From Mytilisepta virgata (lineage: Eukaryota; Mollusca; Bivalvia; Mytilida; Mytilidae): DNA of 64,000 nucleotides. The translations under genes were made by a program, and so were the position numbers. Within the stretch, counting starts at the first letter, position 1, and each line of letters opens with the position of its first letter. Below the pieces are notes generated by a model. The model saw nothing but the letters and a program-made list of their open reading frames with translations. It was not told the DNA's origin and made no database searches. The stretch is from assembly GCA_028015205.1 (NCBI GenBank), contig CM051511.1:33410001-33474000 (forward strand), in the 5' to 3' direction. Shown here one piece after another: positions 13,101 to 28,100 of the stretch.

Positions 13101-16100
13101 CTACCAACTGTGAAAGCATGCAGACATCTACCTGTCAGACAGCTAGGCCGTAAAGTAGCTGCGCAGGTAGGTGCTGTTTTTCAAGGGGGAAGTAACTTCT
13201 GTCATCCAGAATAGTAGCATCATTGTTAGAAACTGCATATTTACGTCAAGAGTTTGATTATTTTTTTGTCGGCAGTGATATTGTATGATGTATCAGCATT
13301 CCGTCTTCCGTTTTAAGTGATAAAATGTGTCTAATATTACCAGAAAAGGCCACAAAGTGGTAAAATTAGGAGCTGTGCGTCACGGTAGATATGCGGGGTC
13401 TATTTTCCTTTTTTGGAAAACTGGATCTCCGAGAAGCTTGAAGATTTGGATATCGCACCTGATGAACCACATGCAGAGATGTAAACTGATTTATTATCAG
13501 TTTAAAGAGATAATCCTCTAACTCATGGACTTGTTTGTACTGACCTGGTATAACGGCCTCAGGTAAGATATCTTAATGCAGTAATAACCCAACAAACAAA
13601 TGACCTTAGAAAAGAAAAGATGCCAGTCGTCACTGTCGGCTCAGTGTCATCACTGTCAGCTCAGTGTCATCACTTCTCAGTCGTGATCAGGTGGCATTTC
13701 GATATGCATCATTTGACGTGATATCATTATTAACTATCCAATAGACAAGGAAGCAATTGGTGTAAAATGATACAAAATATCAATTTGAGATTCGCTCCCA
13801 TAGCCTGTTTCAACCCCCCTTTTTTGCATTTAAGCTTACAGGCTACCCTGTAGTACTGTTGTGTCCCTGGGACTGGATACTCTGGATAAAAGTATTGTTT
13901 TCCAGAGAAAAGTCACACGATATTGAAATTCTACTTGAATAAAAAACAGATACTTATAAAATTAGATAGAAACATTCGTCGTGCACTCTCTCCTCCCCTC
14001 CCCAAAATAAACAAACTTAGGACAGAAATTTTATGTACGAAAAAATAGAAGAGCTGGGACGTATTTTCAGTTTATTTCTTGTGTAGGAAATCTGGCATAG
14101 AATATAATAAGAATATTTAATTCCAATTAAGGGCAAACTATCTAGAATTAAAATAAAAGTACATGTCCCATCAAATTTTTCATATATTGCAAATTAATAA
14201 CAATCAAATAATAAAAAAGGTAAGAATAATATTTCTAATATGCTGTTGTCATGACCAATAATGCGAGCGCAGCAGTAGCTTTTTCTAGAAACTCATTTCC
14301 GGTATCACAATTCTGACTCTAAAATTATCATTTGAACAAGTTGTTTCCCTTATTTCACTTACTTCTGTATCCTGCGAATGAATCTTTTTCTAGCCTTTGG
14401 TATGTAGCACAATATGGCCATATTCGCTTTAACAAATAAATTCATTTCGGATTGCATAATGGCTGTCCCATTAAACAAAGACTTTCCTAAATCACCCATA
14501 TGTAGGAAATGCATAAGCTCCTATTGCGCTCAATGCGCTCGCTATAACGTTAATGTTTCGTATATAGTAAGGTATAATTTTTGCTATAAAGATTTGATAA
14601 ACCTTTTAATTGATTAGTATTTAGGATGTACAAGATATCATTGAGTTTAGAAAAAGAAGTGAAAATAATTATCCTTCAGGTATTATCAAAACTGAGCAAT
14701 TTAAGGAATTTTATACAATGTGTACATATAATCTGTCAAGTATTAAAATTGTTCTTAAATTTTAAAAGTGCTATGGTTCTTGATATAAATTGACAAAAAC
14801 CTTTTTCTGTTATTTACTTACCATACAAGGTGTTATGTTGATTGAAACATTGCAAATGTATAAAAAGCTTATATATATGGCTTGATACATAAATTTCATT
14901 AGTGTTAATGTTTCATAGGCAGTAAGGTATAATGTGTGCTTTAAAGAATTTTTTTGCGCGAATTTGTAAAAATATGGAAATAAAAAATGTTGGTGTCCCA
15001 TGAAATAGAGTGACCAAAAAAGTGTTTGTTCCATGGCATTTTGCACCAGTCCCATTTGATAAATTTTGCCTGGTCCCTTTATAGTATTCTATCACCTAAT
15101 ATTTCCCGTGACCCCCTACCAGACCCGTTGGTGGAACACTGCCACCACAATCCACCCAGAAACATATAAACTTGGATCCGAGCCAGTTTATTGTCGATTT
15201 TAAAACAAATAATAATAAATTTTGTTTTGGCATGAACATTTTTTTTCTCAAATATACTGATTTTTAAAAAACATATATATCAAATAAAAGCTTTTATTTA
15301 TTTTTATATAGAAAAAAAAATCAAAATTTCACATAAAGGAGTAATTTGACTGTCAGGGCAGCGTGGAATCCGATTGTACATGTATAATGCTCAAACAGTC
15401 CTTACTTGGACATGTGATTAGTGAGGCAGTTTATATGCTATGTTATTAAACATGTACCTAATTAGTAAATATGTAGTATTTTATATCTGGATATAAAGTG
15501 TAAAATTGATGACTTGTGTTGATAATTCTTTGCAATTTTGCACTTAATAAAGCAGTTAATTTTCGTTTTCAGCCTTTATTGACCTTTGTCACCATGAAAG
15601 GAACTTGGACAGAATTATCATGAATAACACGATTCATTTGAAAGGTAACATTATTATAACTTGTAAATATACATTTAAACATATGAGACACAGGCAAATC
15701 TTCAAAATATAATTTCCAATCTTATTCTACTGGTGATACAATCTTGGACGATTAATTATCCCCTCTACCAACAGAGTTGGGGAGGCGATATAGCGTTCGG
15801 TTGTGTTGTGAGACCTTATAAAGGTCCAGATCTAAGACACTATAAGTCCTATAGGGTCAATATTTCACCAGTGCATGCGTCTTGGAAAATAATGAAGGCC
15901 TAAATAAAAATATTATCACCCTGACCTACATTTTATGCATGACTGACTCTGTTTAAGTTTTGTGTTAAGGTCCAGTTCTAAGACAGTGTAAGTCATATAG
16001 GTACAATATTTCACAAGTGGATGCGTCTTTGTACAAATAATGAAGATCTGAATAAAAATTGAATCACCCTGACCTACATTTTATGCATGAATGACTCTGG

Positions 16101-19100
16101 TTAACTTTTGTGCTAAGGTCCAATTCTTAGACTCGTAAGTCGTATAGGTATAATATTTTACCGGTAGATGCATCTTGGAAAGAAACGAAGGTTTGTATAA
16201 AATTGGATCAACATGACCTAAATTTTATGCATGAGTAACTCTGGTTAAGTTTTGTGTTAAGGTCTAGTTCCAAGACACTGTAAGTCACATAAGCATACTA
16301 TTTCATCAGTGGATGCGTCTTGGAAAATAACAAAGGTCTGTATAAAAATTGAATCACCATATCCTATATTTTATGCTCTACTGAATCTGGTTAAAATTTA
16401 CACCCATGCTCATATCTCAGGTACACTCATGAGATAGGATCATACACATTTAGTAGGAAATGTGTTTGAGGAGATACATTTTATTCTAATTCAAACTGTC
16501 GACAAAGTACAACTGTGACCTGTGACATTGGAAGGCTGTCCTTAAATTTTCATTAGGAATGGAAATTTGTTTCTGACTACATTTTTGTCAGTTTTTAATT
16601 TCAGTTTGGTTGCATATATATATCAAAAATATTCTTTTCTTTGAATTTTAGGTGGCGTTCAGTTAGTGGGTACATCAATCATATTGTGAATATCCAGTTT
16701 ATGAATAAGATTTCAAGCATCATGTGCTGGCCGATTCTGGACATATACGTATATATATGTATCTATTTATGAGGCGACTTATGAGAAAATAACATGAATA
16801 CTACATTGTAAATAAAGATAACTGTACATTTTTATTAGTGTTATCTTTTAAAATGGAATTATTTCACACAAATATTGCATAGCATTTATTGTGGATTGTG
16901 AACTGCATTATATTTTGTCTGTTGGTTTTGTTGCTATTTTTTGAATGCCATATAGTAACCCCAATATTTAAGCAATGTGATAATTTTGAAGTTGTCTCGT
17001 TGACAATTTTACCTTTGGCTTCCTCCAACAATAAAACTGACCGCAGCGAAACAGCCAAATGTGCTGAAAACGGTGTAAAACCACAACTAAACAAAACAAA
17101 CAAAATTTAGCTATCCGATGTCTTCTAAGGTTTCTAAATTTAAATAATCGTCGTAAAATTTTGGTGATAAGTTCTAGATTTTTGTATTTCTATAATTCAT
17201 CTTCAGATTAAACAACCATATGGTTGTAAGATATTTTATAACAGCATTCAATACATTATGTCTTAAAAAGATTAACAAATATATTATAACTTTTGGTATA
17301 ACTCGCCCCTAAAAGTAATAAAGGGTCATACTCCTTACGTTGTCCTCCGTCGTCCGGTGTAAACTTTTCATTTAAAGATCTTCTCCTCTGAAAAAAATTG
17401 TAACCAAACTTTGATGGAATGGTCCTTCGATGGCCCCTTCCAAAATTGTGTCCAGCATCTCCGACTTCCAACCGACATGGCTGCTGTGACTAAAAATAGA
17501 AAACAAAGGGGATGAATTTAAAATATCTTCGATGTAACTACATAGCCAAGTGGAACCAAACTTGGATGCAAAGGTCTTTAGATGGTCCTCTTTCAGAATT
17601 GTGTTCGTGAACCGGACGACCAACCGAAATGGCCGCCACAGGCTCAACTTAGTTTAACATAGGACTCTATTGGAAATTCATTAAAACAATCTTCTTGTCT
17701 GAAACTACTGAGTCAATTTGAAGCAAACTTAGCAGCAATGATCCTGAGATTATCATCTTTCAGAATTATGTCATATGACCAGGACGATCAACCAAAATGG
17801 CCGCCACAGCCTAACTTAGTTTATCATAGGACCCTATGGGAAATTCATTTAAAAATCTTCTTGTCTGAAACAACTGAGCCAACTGGAACAAGAATTGGCA
17901 ACAATGGTCCTTAGGTTGTCCTCTTTCAGAATTCTGTCCGATGACCCGGAAGATTAACCAAGATGGCCGCCACAGCAGAACATATATAGTTTAACAGAGA
18001 ATCCTATGGGAAAAATTATTTAAAAAAACTTTTTGTCTGAAACCTCTTAGCTAATTGGAACAAAATTTAACAGAAAAGCTCTTTCAAAATTGTTTCCGAT
18101 AGCTCGGATTCTCAACAATGATGGCCGCCACAGCTGATCTTAGTCTAACAGGACACTGTGGGAAAATTAGTTTAAAAATATTTTTGTCTAAAACAACTTA
18201 GCCAATTGGAACAAGAATAGGCAGAAATGGCCTTTCTGTCAGAGTTAAGTCCGATGACTCAGAATGTCAACAAGGCTGGTCGTCACAGCCGACCTTAGGT
18301 AAACATGAACCCTATGGGAAAATTCATTAAATAATATTCTTGTCTGAAAACACTTAGCCAATTGGAACCCAATCTGTCAACAAAGTCGGCCACCACAGCT
18401 GAAATTATTTTGAGAATAGGACACTACGGAAACATTTATTTAATATCTTCTTGTCTGAAACAACAGAGCCAAATGGAACAAGAATTGGCAATAATGGTCC
18501 TTAGGTTGTCCTATTTCAGAATTCTGTCCGATGACCCGGAAGATTAACCAAGATAGCCGCCACAGCAGAACATATATAGTTTAACATAGAATCCTATGGG
18601 AAAATTATTTAAAAAAACTTCTTGTCTGAAACCACTTAGCTAATTGGGGCAAAATTTAACAGAAAAGCTCTTTCAAAATTGTGTCCGATAGCTCGGATTG
18701 TCAGCAATGATGGCCGCCACAGCTGATCTTAGTCTAACATAGGACACTGTGGGAAAATTAGTTTAAAAATATTTTTGTTTAAAACAACATATCCAATTGG
18801 AACAAGAATAGGCAGAAATAACCTTTCTGTCGGAGATAAGTCCGATGACTCAGAATGTCAACAAGACTGGTCGTCACAGCCGACCTTAGGTAAACATAGG
18901 ACCTTATTCGAAAATTCATTAAATAATATTCTTGTCTGAAAACACTTAGCCAATTGGAACCCAACATGTCAACAAAGATGGCCGCCACGGCTATACTTAT
19001 TTAAAGAATGGGACACTATGGAAACATTTATTTAAAATCTTCTTGTCTGAAACAACAGAGCCAAATGGAACAAGAATTGACAGCAATGGATCTTAGACGG

Positions 19101-22100
19101 TCCTCTTTCAGAATTGTGTCCGATGACTCGGACTGTCAACCAAAATAGCCGCAACAGCCGAACTTAGTTTAACATTGGAAATATGGGAAAATTACTAAAA
19201 AGTCTACTTGTCTGAAACCACTCAGTCAATTGTACCAAACTTGGGACCAATGGTCAATAGATGATCTTCTTTCAGAATTGTGTACGATGACTGTCAACCC
19301 AGATGGCCGCCAATGCTGAACTTAATTTAACTTAGGACCCTATGTGATAATTCATTCAACAATCTTTTTATTCATCAATCACTGAGCCAATTGGAACCAG
19401 ACTTCGCAGCAATGGGCCTTAGATGGTCCTCTTTCAGAATTTTGTCCAATAGCCAGGACTGATAACCAAAATGGCTGCCATTGTTCCCCTTAAAATCGTG
19501 TCCGCTGATCTGGCCTGTCAATCAAGATGGCCACCAAAGTTGAACTTAGTTTAACATAGGACTCTATGGTAAATTTGATCAAAGTTCATCATACCTCAAT
19601 CTCGGCCATTTGGAACAAGCCTAAAGGCAGCAGTGGTCCTCTTTCAGAATTGTGTTTGATAACCTTGAATGTCAACTAAGATGGCCATCACACCCTAACT
19701 TTGTTTAACATCGTACCTATGGTAAAACGAGCCAAGATAACTGCTATACTTAAATGTTCAATCCTGCTGAAGGTGGACATGTTAAATCCAGGTGAGCGGT
19801 ACAGACTCTTGAGAGCCTCTAGTTTTTCATGTGTTGAACTGATCCACGTTGATCTAAACAAGATCTTTCTAACCTAATGACGAATGTTATGAGATGATCG
19901 GATTTGATCTGAACCTGGTCGGCTGCAAGCGGTCTGATCCTTAAAGCGGTTTGAAAAACTTGTCCCTAAAATTCAAGATAAACAAGACGAATCAAGATTG
20001 AAATGGCCAATCAATATAAAAATCGAGTTAATAGCGTAAGCTGTTGACCAAATTGTCTTTTCCATCTGAAAGACTAATTTTAAGACATCGCTTTTTAAAT
20101 CTTTGAATTCGAAGTCGGTTTTTTACTCTTTCTTCATCTGATATTGCAATAACCCTTTAAGCAAGAGTTCGAAATGTAGCGCCAAAATCTTTTGAAGGTC
20201 AATTCACTCAATTGAATTTGAGTTCAAAGAGAGAATTTCAAACGTTTTGATTTTGTGTATGATTTAATCGTCTCTTAAATAATCAGTGAGATTGAAATCT
20301 AATTCATACGAGAAGTATAAAAACAATATTTTTTATATTTATTTTCGAAGTTACACTTCAAGTAAATAAGTATTTGTGCACGGTCTATATTTATTTTTGA
20401 ATTTAGATTTCAAGTAAGAGTAATTGATATGTATAGGGTATCCGATACTAAAAAAACCCATTCACTTCGAGGATGCATAATGAATTGTCTTTTTTTTTCA
20501 TTTCCTAAATTTTTTAAAATACTGATAATTAGGCATATAAAAGTCTGGTTCAATACTTTCTCATATTTCTAATAGATAATGATATCACATTCAAGGTGTG
20601 AAACAGGTGTCAGTCATCCTTATGTTTGTTACCGAAGCCCTTGTCGTTACAAGCTGACAAAGTATAGCGATATAATAAAGTATTCATTGAAACATATCAT
20701 TAGCGTTACGATTCATAAAAATGTGGTATTAATTCATTGATTTACAATATTTTATACTGGTCTCCCTCCTTTTTTTTCTATTTTTCATTTTCAGCTTATA
20801 TACAGGTCAAACGTAAAATATTGAAATATAAGGTTCTGTGCTACATTTAGATAACTTTTGTTTCCATATTATGTTGTGAAATCAGTTTCAAGTGAAATAG
20901 CTGATGTTCTAGTATAGAGGATGCTCTTTTAATGATTCTAATAATACACAATGTACTATTATCAAGTTGTATAATCCCATTTATTTTTCCAGATATTTGG
21001 ACAACAATTCTCTTCAATCTCTTCCAGGAGATATTTTTAGAGACCTTGTTTATCTAAATACCCTGTAAGTTAAATATGGATAATATCAAACAAATGAATT
21101 AAAAAATTGAGATTAAGCAATTTCAGTTTAATCAAAAACCTGTGTCTTATTTAGAAACCTGCTACTATCTTTAACACACAATTTGATACTACTTAAAGGG
21201 TTTTTGAACATGCACAAAACAGAACAGATATTGAAATTATCATGTGCACCATGTTCGATACAGCGGTTTGAGTACCAAAAATAAAGCCAATAAAAAACTA
21301 GAAAACTTCAGAATCAACAGTGAACCCCATATCGTATGCCAATTTAAAGATGTTATACAATCATACTATGAAGAAATAATAACTCAATTTGCAAATGAAA
21401 AATGTTTAGGTCACTAGCTTAAATCATTAGTTTTTTTAAAATTCATCCCTATGAACCCCGAGTTTTAAAAATCTAAATTTTAAAAGCTTATTGTAAATAT
21501 GAAACAATACTGAATAAACGTAAAATGCATAAATTGAAAAATAAGAAGGAGTTTACGTCACAAGCTTAAATTGGCAATATTCGAAATTGGACCACTGTGG
21601 GCCCAAATTTAAGAAAATTTGAATTCTTAAACCTTATTGTTCATCTACATATTGTGCATGACAATACTGTATAGACAAAATATGAGTATATTGGAAAATG
21701 AAAGGTGATTTTATGTCAAAATCTTAAATTGTCAATTCTTGAAATTCGACCCCTGTGGTTCTTAATTTTAAAAAATTGAAATTCTAGAACCTTATTGCAC
21801 ACCTACATATTGCATATGAAACTACTGTATGGAAATAGAATACATAAATTGAAAAAAAAAGTTTACGTAATAATCTTGAATTTATTTATTTTTAAATCGA
21901 CCCCTGTGAACTCTAATGCATTAACTTTCATCTAATCAATAGCCTATTCTCTCAAAATCATTTTTGTTATATTGCAACATCTTAAACTTTAAATTCAGTA
22001 CATACTACAACTTAATATTAATTATTAACGTATCTGAAATATTTCACTTTGGATGTAGTTTATTGAAAATTAATACAAGTTATTAGTGACTCAACCAAAA

Positions 22101-25100
22101 ATGTGGATTAACATAAAAACAAATTTATTTCGATATCCGGACCAGTTCTTTATTATAATTTGCCAAACACCTTTAACAATTGTTAATATCACCATTGGAA
22201 ACAAATGATGATCCAGTTATTATGAGGCTTTGTGAAAATTTATACATTCAGCGTTTGGTTATTTTTAAGTCCGTAGAAGAGAACTATAAACATTTCGGAA
22301 AACTGCTTAATTATATCCCCATTCTTGTTAAATATATTACAGTGTTCCAATATCTAAGATGAGGTTGGTTCTGTTCCCACTGTCGTAATATTTCATGTGC
22401 CTCCACCGATTTGTGATTTCCACAGGATTGACTTTGTTGAACTTCACGACGGGTGCCGTATACGGAGCAGGAACGGCTTGACCTTTCGGAGCACCTGGGT
22501 TTACTCCTGGTTTTTATAAGAGTTCCTGTTCAGTGTTTTTTTTTAGTTTTCTGTATTTATTTGTTGTGTTTGTGGTTGTTCCTTTGTCTTTCCGGGATTG
22601 TCTGTGTAATGGATTGCGTTTTTTTATTTGCTCCTTACGTATACTTGTCCCCTTTTTAAGCCAGTGAAAGAGAACTATAAACATTTTGTACATTTTATGA
22701 AAAATACAAGTATCAACAACTTCATGACAATTGAATCTAAAATACAATTGTATCTTTACCTTTTCAATCTGCTAAATGATTCACCATGAAAACTGAACAT
22801 TGAAATAAAACAGACAATAGCCTTTGAATGCCTTTAAAAACAGACCTGAATAAGCAAGCTTTTTAAATAAAAAAAATATAGATCCAATTTTTATAAAAAA
22901 ACAAAAAAACATTTCATTCATTTTTTTAGGGCAAATGTACCAATCTATTTATATATTTAAAAAAAAATATATACTGTCAATTGTATATAAATGCACTTCC
23001 AGGGTTATCAGTGAGAATCCTCTTAAAACTCTTCCTGCAGATGTTTTCAGTAGTCTTGTTAATCTACAAAAGTTGTAAGTATGAAACTCACTGCTATAGA
23101 GGTTGATAATAATGTAATTCGAAAATTAATGCATACTCTCACAACCTCCATGAACGAATTTTAAAGAATGGGATTCCTGTACATGATGTAATGAATATAA
23201 GAAACAAAAATTAATATGTCACGTTGAATAATTGCGACTGTACAGTGTCCTATATTTGGTGCATGTATTATTAGAAAACTAAATTGGATTTACAGTCGTT
23301 TATTCTGTTTTTATTCATACTTTATTATTGTTATGCTCAGTCCGCAAAATAATTTTTTTTCAAAATTTGATTATCTTAATCAATGTGAGATGTCTAATCA
23401 TTTGGCTAAGTCGTAACTTACATGATTTTTTCATTCATGTCTTCAAGAAAACAAAAAAAGTTTACCTATGGAACTCTCGATGTAAAAGGAAGATATATCT
23501 TCCATTGAGATTTCTTTAAAACGTATTACATCCCTTTATTGTATGAAATATCCACAATGTGCATCAAACATATTTAAAATAATGGTTTTTCAATTTTAAG
23601 GACATGTCTGAGTTACATTTATAGTCAATTCAAATGTTAATATTTTTTTAATTTCAAGTGCATTAACTTTTCTAACTGAAATTCCCCATTAAGAATCGTC
23701 TTTGGCATGTACAAATATAGCCTCTATAAACGATAACCATTGTTTCTTGGTTTTCTTGGACGACTCAACAAGGTTAATTAATCAACAAAAAACTGTCTTA
23801 TAATTCCACAATCTGAGTTTTTAGATTCGAATATTTCTATTTATTGTTGTTAAATAATTCATATGTAGGAACAGTGGTATTGATATATATATAAGGTTTT
23901 GTACTACAACAGTTTTTAACATTATTATGTTGTGAAACATTGTGTTTCAAGTACTATTGCTGAGGCTCTGGTCTAGAGGATTGGTAAAGTACTTGTATTA
24001 CCTAATGGACGTTCTTATGATGAAATAAATAATACAGAATATAGATCATAGTTAGAAAATATCAATAAAAACACCTCGTGTTGTACAATTCATTCTATTT
24101 TTCCAGGCTTATGTTTAACAATTCGCTTCAAACTCTTCCAGAAGATATATTTAGGAACCTTGATAATCTTAATGAATTGTAAGTATATATATACACCGAT
24201 AAGGCAAACAAATAAATCAATAATGTCTTGTTTCAGAATTAAAATAAAAATGAGAACATAGAAAATTTCACTGTGGAATTCAATTTTTAACAAACAATTT
24301 TGTATTTTTCTAGAATCTCGCTATAATCTTTAACACGCCATTGGTTCGTACTAAAAGTTTATCTAAAATACTTACACGTTAAAATGGTTGAAAATGATTG
24401 AACATTTTTTCAAAAGGCTTTTTCGTTAACGAATACTTCGTTAAACCCACATGTTGTGCTAATCTTAAAACTACATACTTCCTACTTTAAAAACGAACAA
24501 TCTAAAACATGTACTAGGGATTAACAATATACATTGATTTCAGTTCTACAGACCTTTCTGATTCATTGTATTTATCAGGTTCATACATGCTACTGATTTA
24601 AAAACTCTTCCTGCAGATGTTTTCAACAACCTTGTTAATCTACAAATGTTGTAAGTATGAAAATCACCGCAATAGGTTGACATACTGTAATTAGAAAATT
24701 AATGCGTACGTCCATGAACGAAGTTTACATAATTGGATTCCTGTACATGATGCAATTTATATAAGAAACGAAAAGTCAAAATGCCACGTTGAATAATTGC
24801 GACTGTATAGTGTCATATTTTTTGTACATGAAGTATTGAAAATGCTGCTTTATTTCTGAAATTGCAGTCTTTTATTTAGTCTCCGTCATACTTTACTACT
24901 GTAAACGTCAGTCCGCAGAATGGATTTTCAAAATTTAATAATCTTAGTAAATGTGAATTGTCTAATCATTTGGCTGACAGATCCTATTGGCTAAGTCGTA
25001 ACTTACATGATTTAGTTCAGTCATGTCTTCAAGGAAACAAAAACATTTTACCTATGGAATTTTCAAAGTGAAAGGTCAGGAAGATATCTCTTCTAAAGAG

Positions 25101-28100
25101 ATTTGATTAAATATGCATTACATTCCTGTGTTACATGAAATATGCATAATGTGCATGACGCCTATTTTAAATAATTGTTTTACCAATTCTAAGATAGGTC
25201 TGAGTTACTCAATTCAAATTTTTAAATATTTCCAAATATTCAAATGCATAAAATTTTCTGTTAGAAATTCCCCATTCAGAAATTTTTTGAGATGTATATA
25301 TATAGATGTTATAAACAATTCACAAGGTTAATTAACCAAACCAAATCTAAGATTCAGACTTTCAAAACGCCGAAAATCCATTCCACGAACTGATGATTAA
25401 AAACAATTTTAGATTTTCTCTTTATTGTCTTTATATAAATCATACAAAAGAACTGTCACGACAGTGTTACGTGTATTGATGCATAAGGCTTTGTACCACA
25501 ACAGTTTTTAACAGATTTATGTTGTGAAAAGTTTAGTTTAAACTTATTTATTTATAGTGGGTTGGGAAACAAGTTATCCCAACTTATACTAATCCTTCTC
25601 CACTTGGCGGGTGCGAGAGCAGCCCCTGTAGCGGCGTTTTAGCCTACTCTCTTTCGACATCTACAGAGGAGTCTTTAGCATGCTTAGGGTGTTGCTCTCC
25701 CTTAACACGGGACAGACATTTTTCGTCCCCATCCGACGGACTAGCATCGTTTATCGAGACCATCCTCGCAAATGGTGTCGATAGGGCGTCGCAAATTTGA
25801 TCCCTGAAATTTTCATCCCGAACGGGAATCGAACCAGGGACCTCTGGCTTCGTAGTCCGATGCGCTAACCACTACACCACGGCCCTTGTGAAAAGTAACA
25901 TAGCTGAGGTTCTAGTCTAGATAATGGGTAAAGTACATGTATTATCAAACGGACATGTATACGTTCTTATGATGATATAATACAGAATATAGTTAGCAAA
26001 TATAAATATCTGCAAAAATACCTCGGGTTGTACAATTCAATTTATATTTACAGATATATGTTTGACAATTCCTTTCAAAGTCTTCCAGCAAATATATTTG
26101 GGAACCTTGATAATCTTAATGATTTGTAAGTATCTACACCGAAAAGGTAAACAAATGAATGAATAATGTTTTGTTTCAGAATTAAAAAAACAAATTTACA
26201 ACATAGAAAATCATACGCTATTCGTTGGTTCCAAAAGTGTATCTTGTAAATGCACAATGAAAAATAAAATAAATAAAATGACAATCCAAAGATACTAATA
26301 TTAGATATTGTAAATTTATAACATACAATGATTTTAAACATACAATGATTTTAAACCGTTATCATGTTCGCCTTGTTATTGAACTGACGCTCTATAAACT
26401 CTCAGGCAATACTGCAGACCGAGATCAATACAGAAATCACAATGTCATGTTATCTTTGTAAACTTCATTTCAGGTGCTCTATACTTGGGGTTGTAGATTC
26501 TGAATAATTGTTCTTGGGGTCCTTAAGTAGAATACTAATTTGAACTGTTTATTCATTGAAAGGGAGGGGGCTGAAATTAGGGTTATAATTATAGTATGCT
26601 CTTCTATTCAATACATCATTAATAAACATTCAAATAGGATTATTATATTTCCTTTAAACCAGCAGCCGATGTATAAATTTAAGAACATGACTCCAGTTGA
26701 ATATTTTACCTCCATCATGTCCATAATCACCGTCCAGAACACCCCGTCATCTGTCCGCTACACTTTCCTTGTGATTTGAAGTCCACGTTCATCTTTTTTA
26801 AGTTCATGCATGTTATTTCTATACATGATTTGATATACACTTTAAACAACAAAATAGATAATAGGAAAGGTCAACAATAACATACCAATCAACCAAAGCA
26901 ACCGAACTGACAAGACGCCGTGCAATAAATAACATAAAAGAGTACTTAACACAAACATGAACACAACAGAAAGTCAGGATAGTCTGACGTGGAACAGACA
27001 CTGAATATTGGTGGGGTTAAACCGGGTTTATGGGTACCCAAACACCTCCCCCATCGATCCTGACACTCTGGGGTATAAAACACACTATAAAAACCAATAC
27101 AGTATGATAATCAACAAGGTTGACCACTTGCTAGAACTGAAATTATATTGGATGATACCGAGCACACTCACAAAGCAGGAAGTCATTGATAGCGACAAGA
27201 CCATTCTTCATTCCTTTGGCATTTCTACAAACTTTTAAGGCTGAGGAAATGGACGGGCCTTCCTGCTATTTACTGGGTTCCTAAACTACATAAGAATCCG
27301 TTGAAACAAAGGCACATTGCTGGGTCAGCTTATTGCTCTACAAAACCTCTTTCAAAGATTTTAACATTCATATTGACATGTGTTAAAAAGGGCCTTCAGA
27401 ATTACTGCGAAACATCATATTCAACCAGTGACGTCAATCAGATGTGGATTCTTAAAAACTCAAAAAAATTGCTACAATATCCATCTTTGGCTACACGCAA
27501 CAGGATAAAAACATTCGAATTCTCTACACTCTACACTGCCATACCACATTCTCAATTAAAGATCGCTTAAAACAACTAGTTCATCAATGTTGTTTCATTA
27601 AAAATGGCACACACAGGTATAATTTTTTAGTTTAAGGTAGAGAAAAGGCTTATGTTGTGAATAACCACTCTGATTCTCACAAAATGTATTCTGAACATGA
27701 AATTACAGACATGTTAGATTTTCTCATAGACAACATATTTGTTGAATTTGGCGGTCAAATTTTTAACAAACAATTGTAATTCCAATGGAATCAACTGTGC
27801 TCCTCTCCTCGCCGATCTTTTCTGTACTCATATGAAGCGGACTTCATTCAAGAGCTACTACGCAAAATCAAAAAGAAACTAGCCCAATCCCTTAATTTCA
27901 CGTTTCGTTATATAGATGTAACGCGTGTTGTCGTTAAATAACGACAAATTCCAAGACTTTCTACATGTCACCTACCCCAGTGAGCTTGAAATTAAAGATA
28001 CTACATATATTTGTTTCTTGAAATAGACAATGAGGGACATTTGAAGGAAAAAACTTTATGACAAACGTGTTGACTTGAACTTTCCTTTTGTTAACTTTCC

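Noticed and set aside
25820..25885. tRNA gene on the minus strand
   Set aside because: The 5' GGGCCGT has no matching 3' strand; it is the head of a 353-bp SINE with TSDs.
73..26125. Lamprey-type VLR system
   Set aside because: LRR modules are numerous, but they are joined by ordinary splice sites in one transcription unit; no sign of donor cassettes, a stop-separated germline gene or a deaminase in the window.
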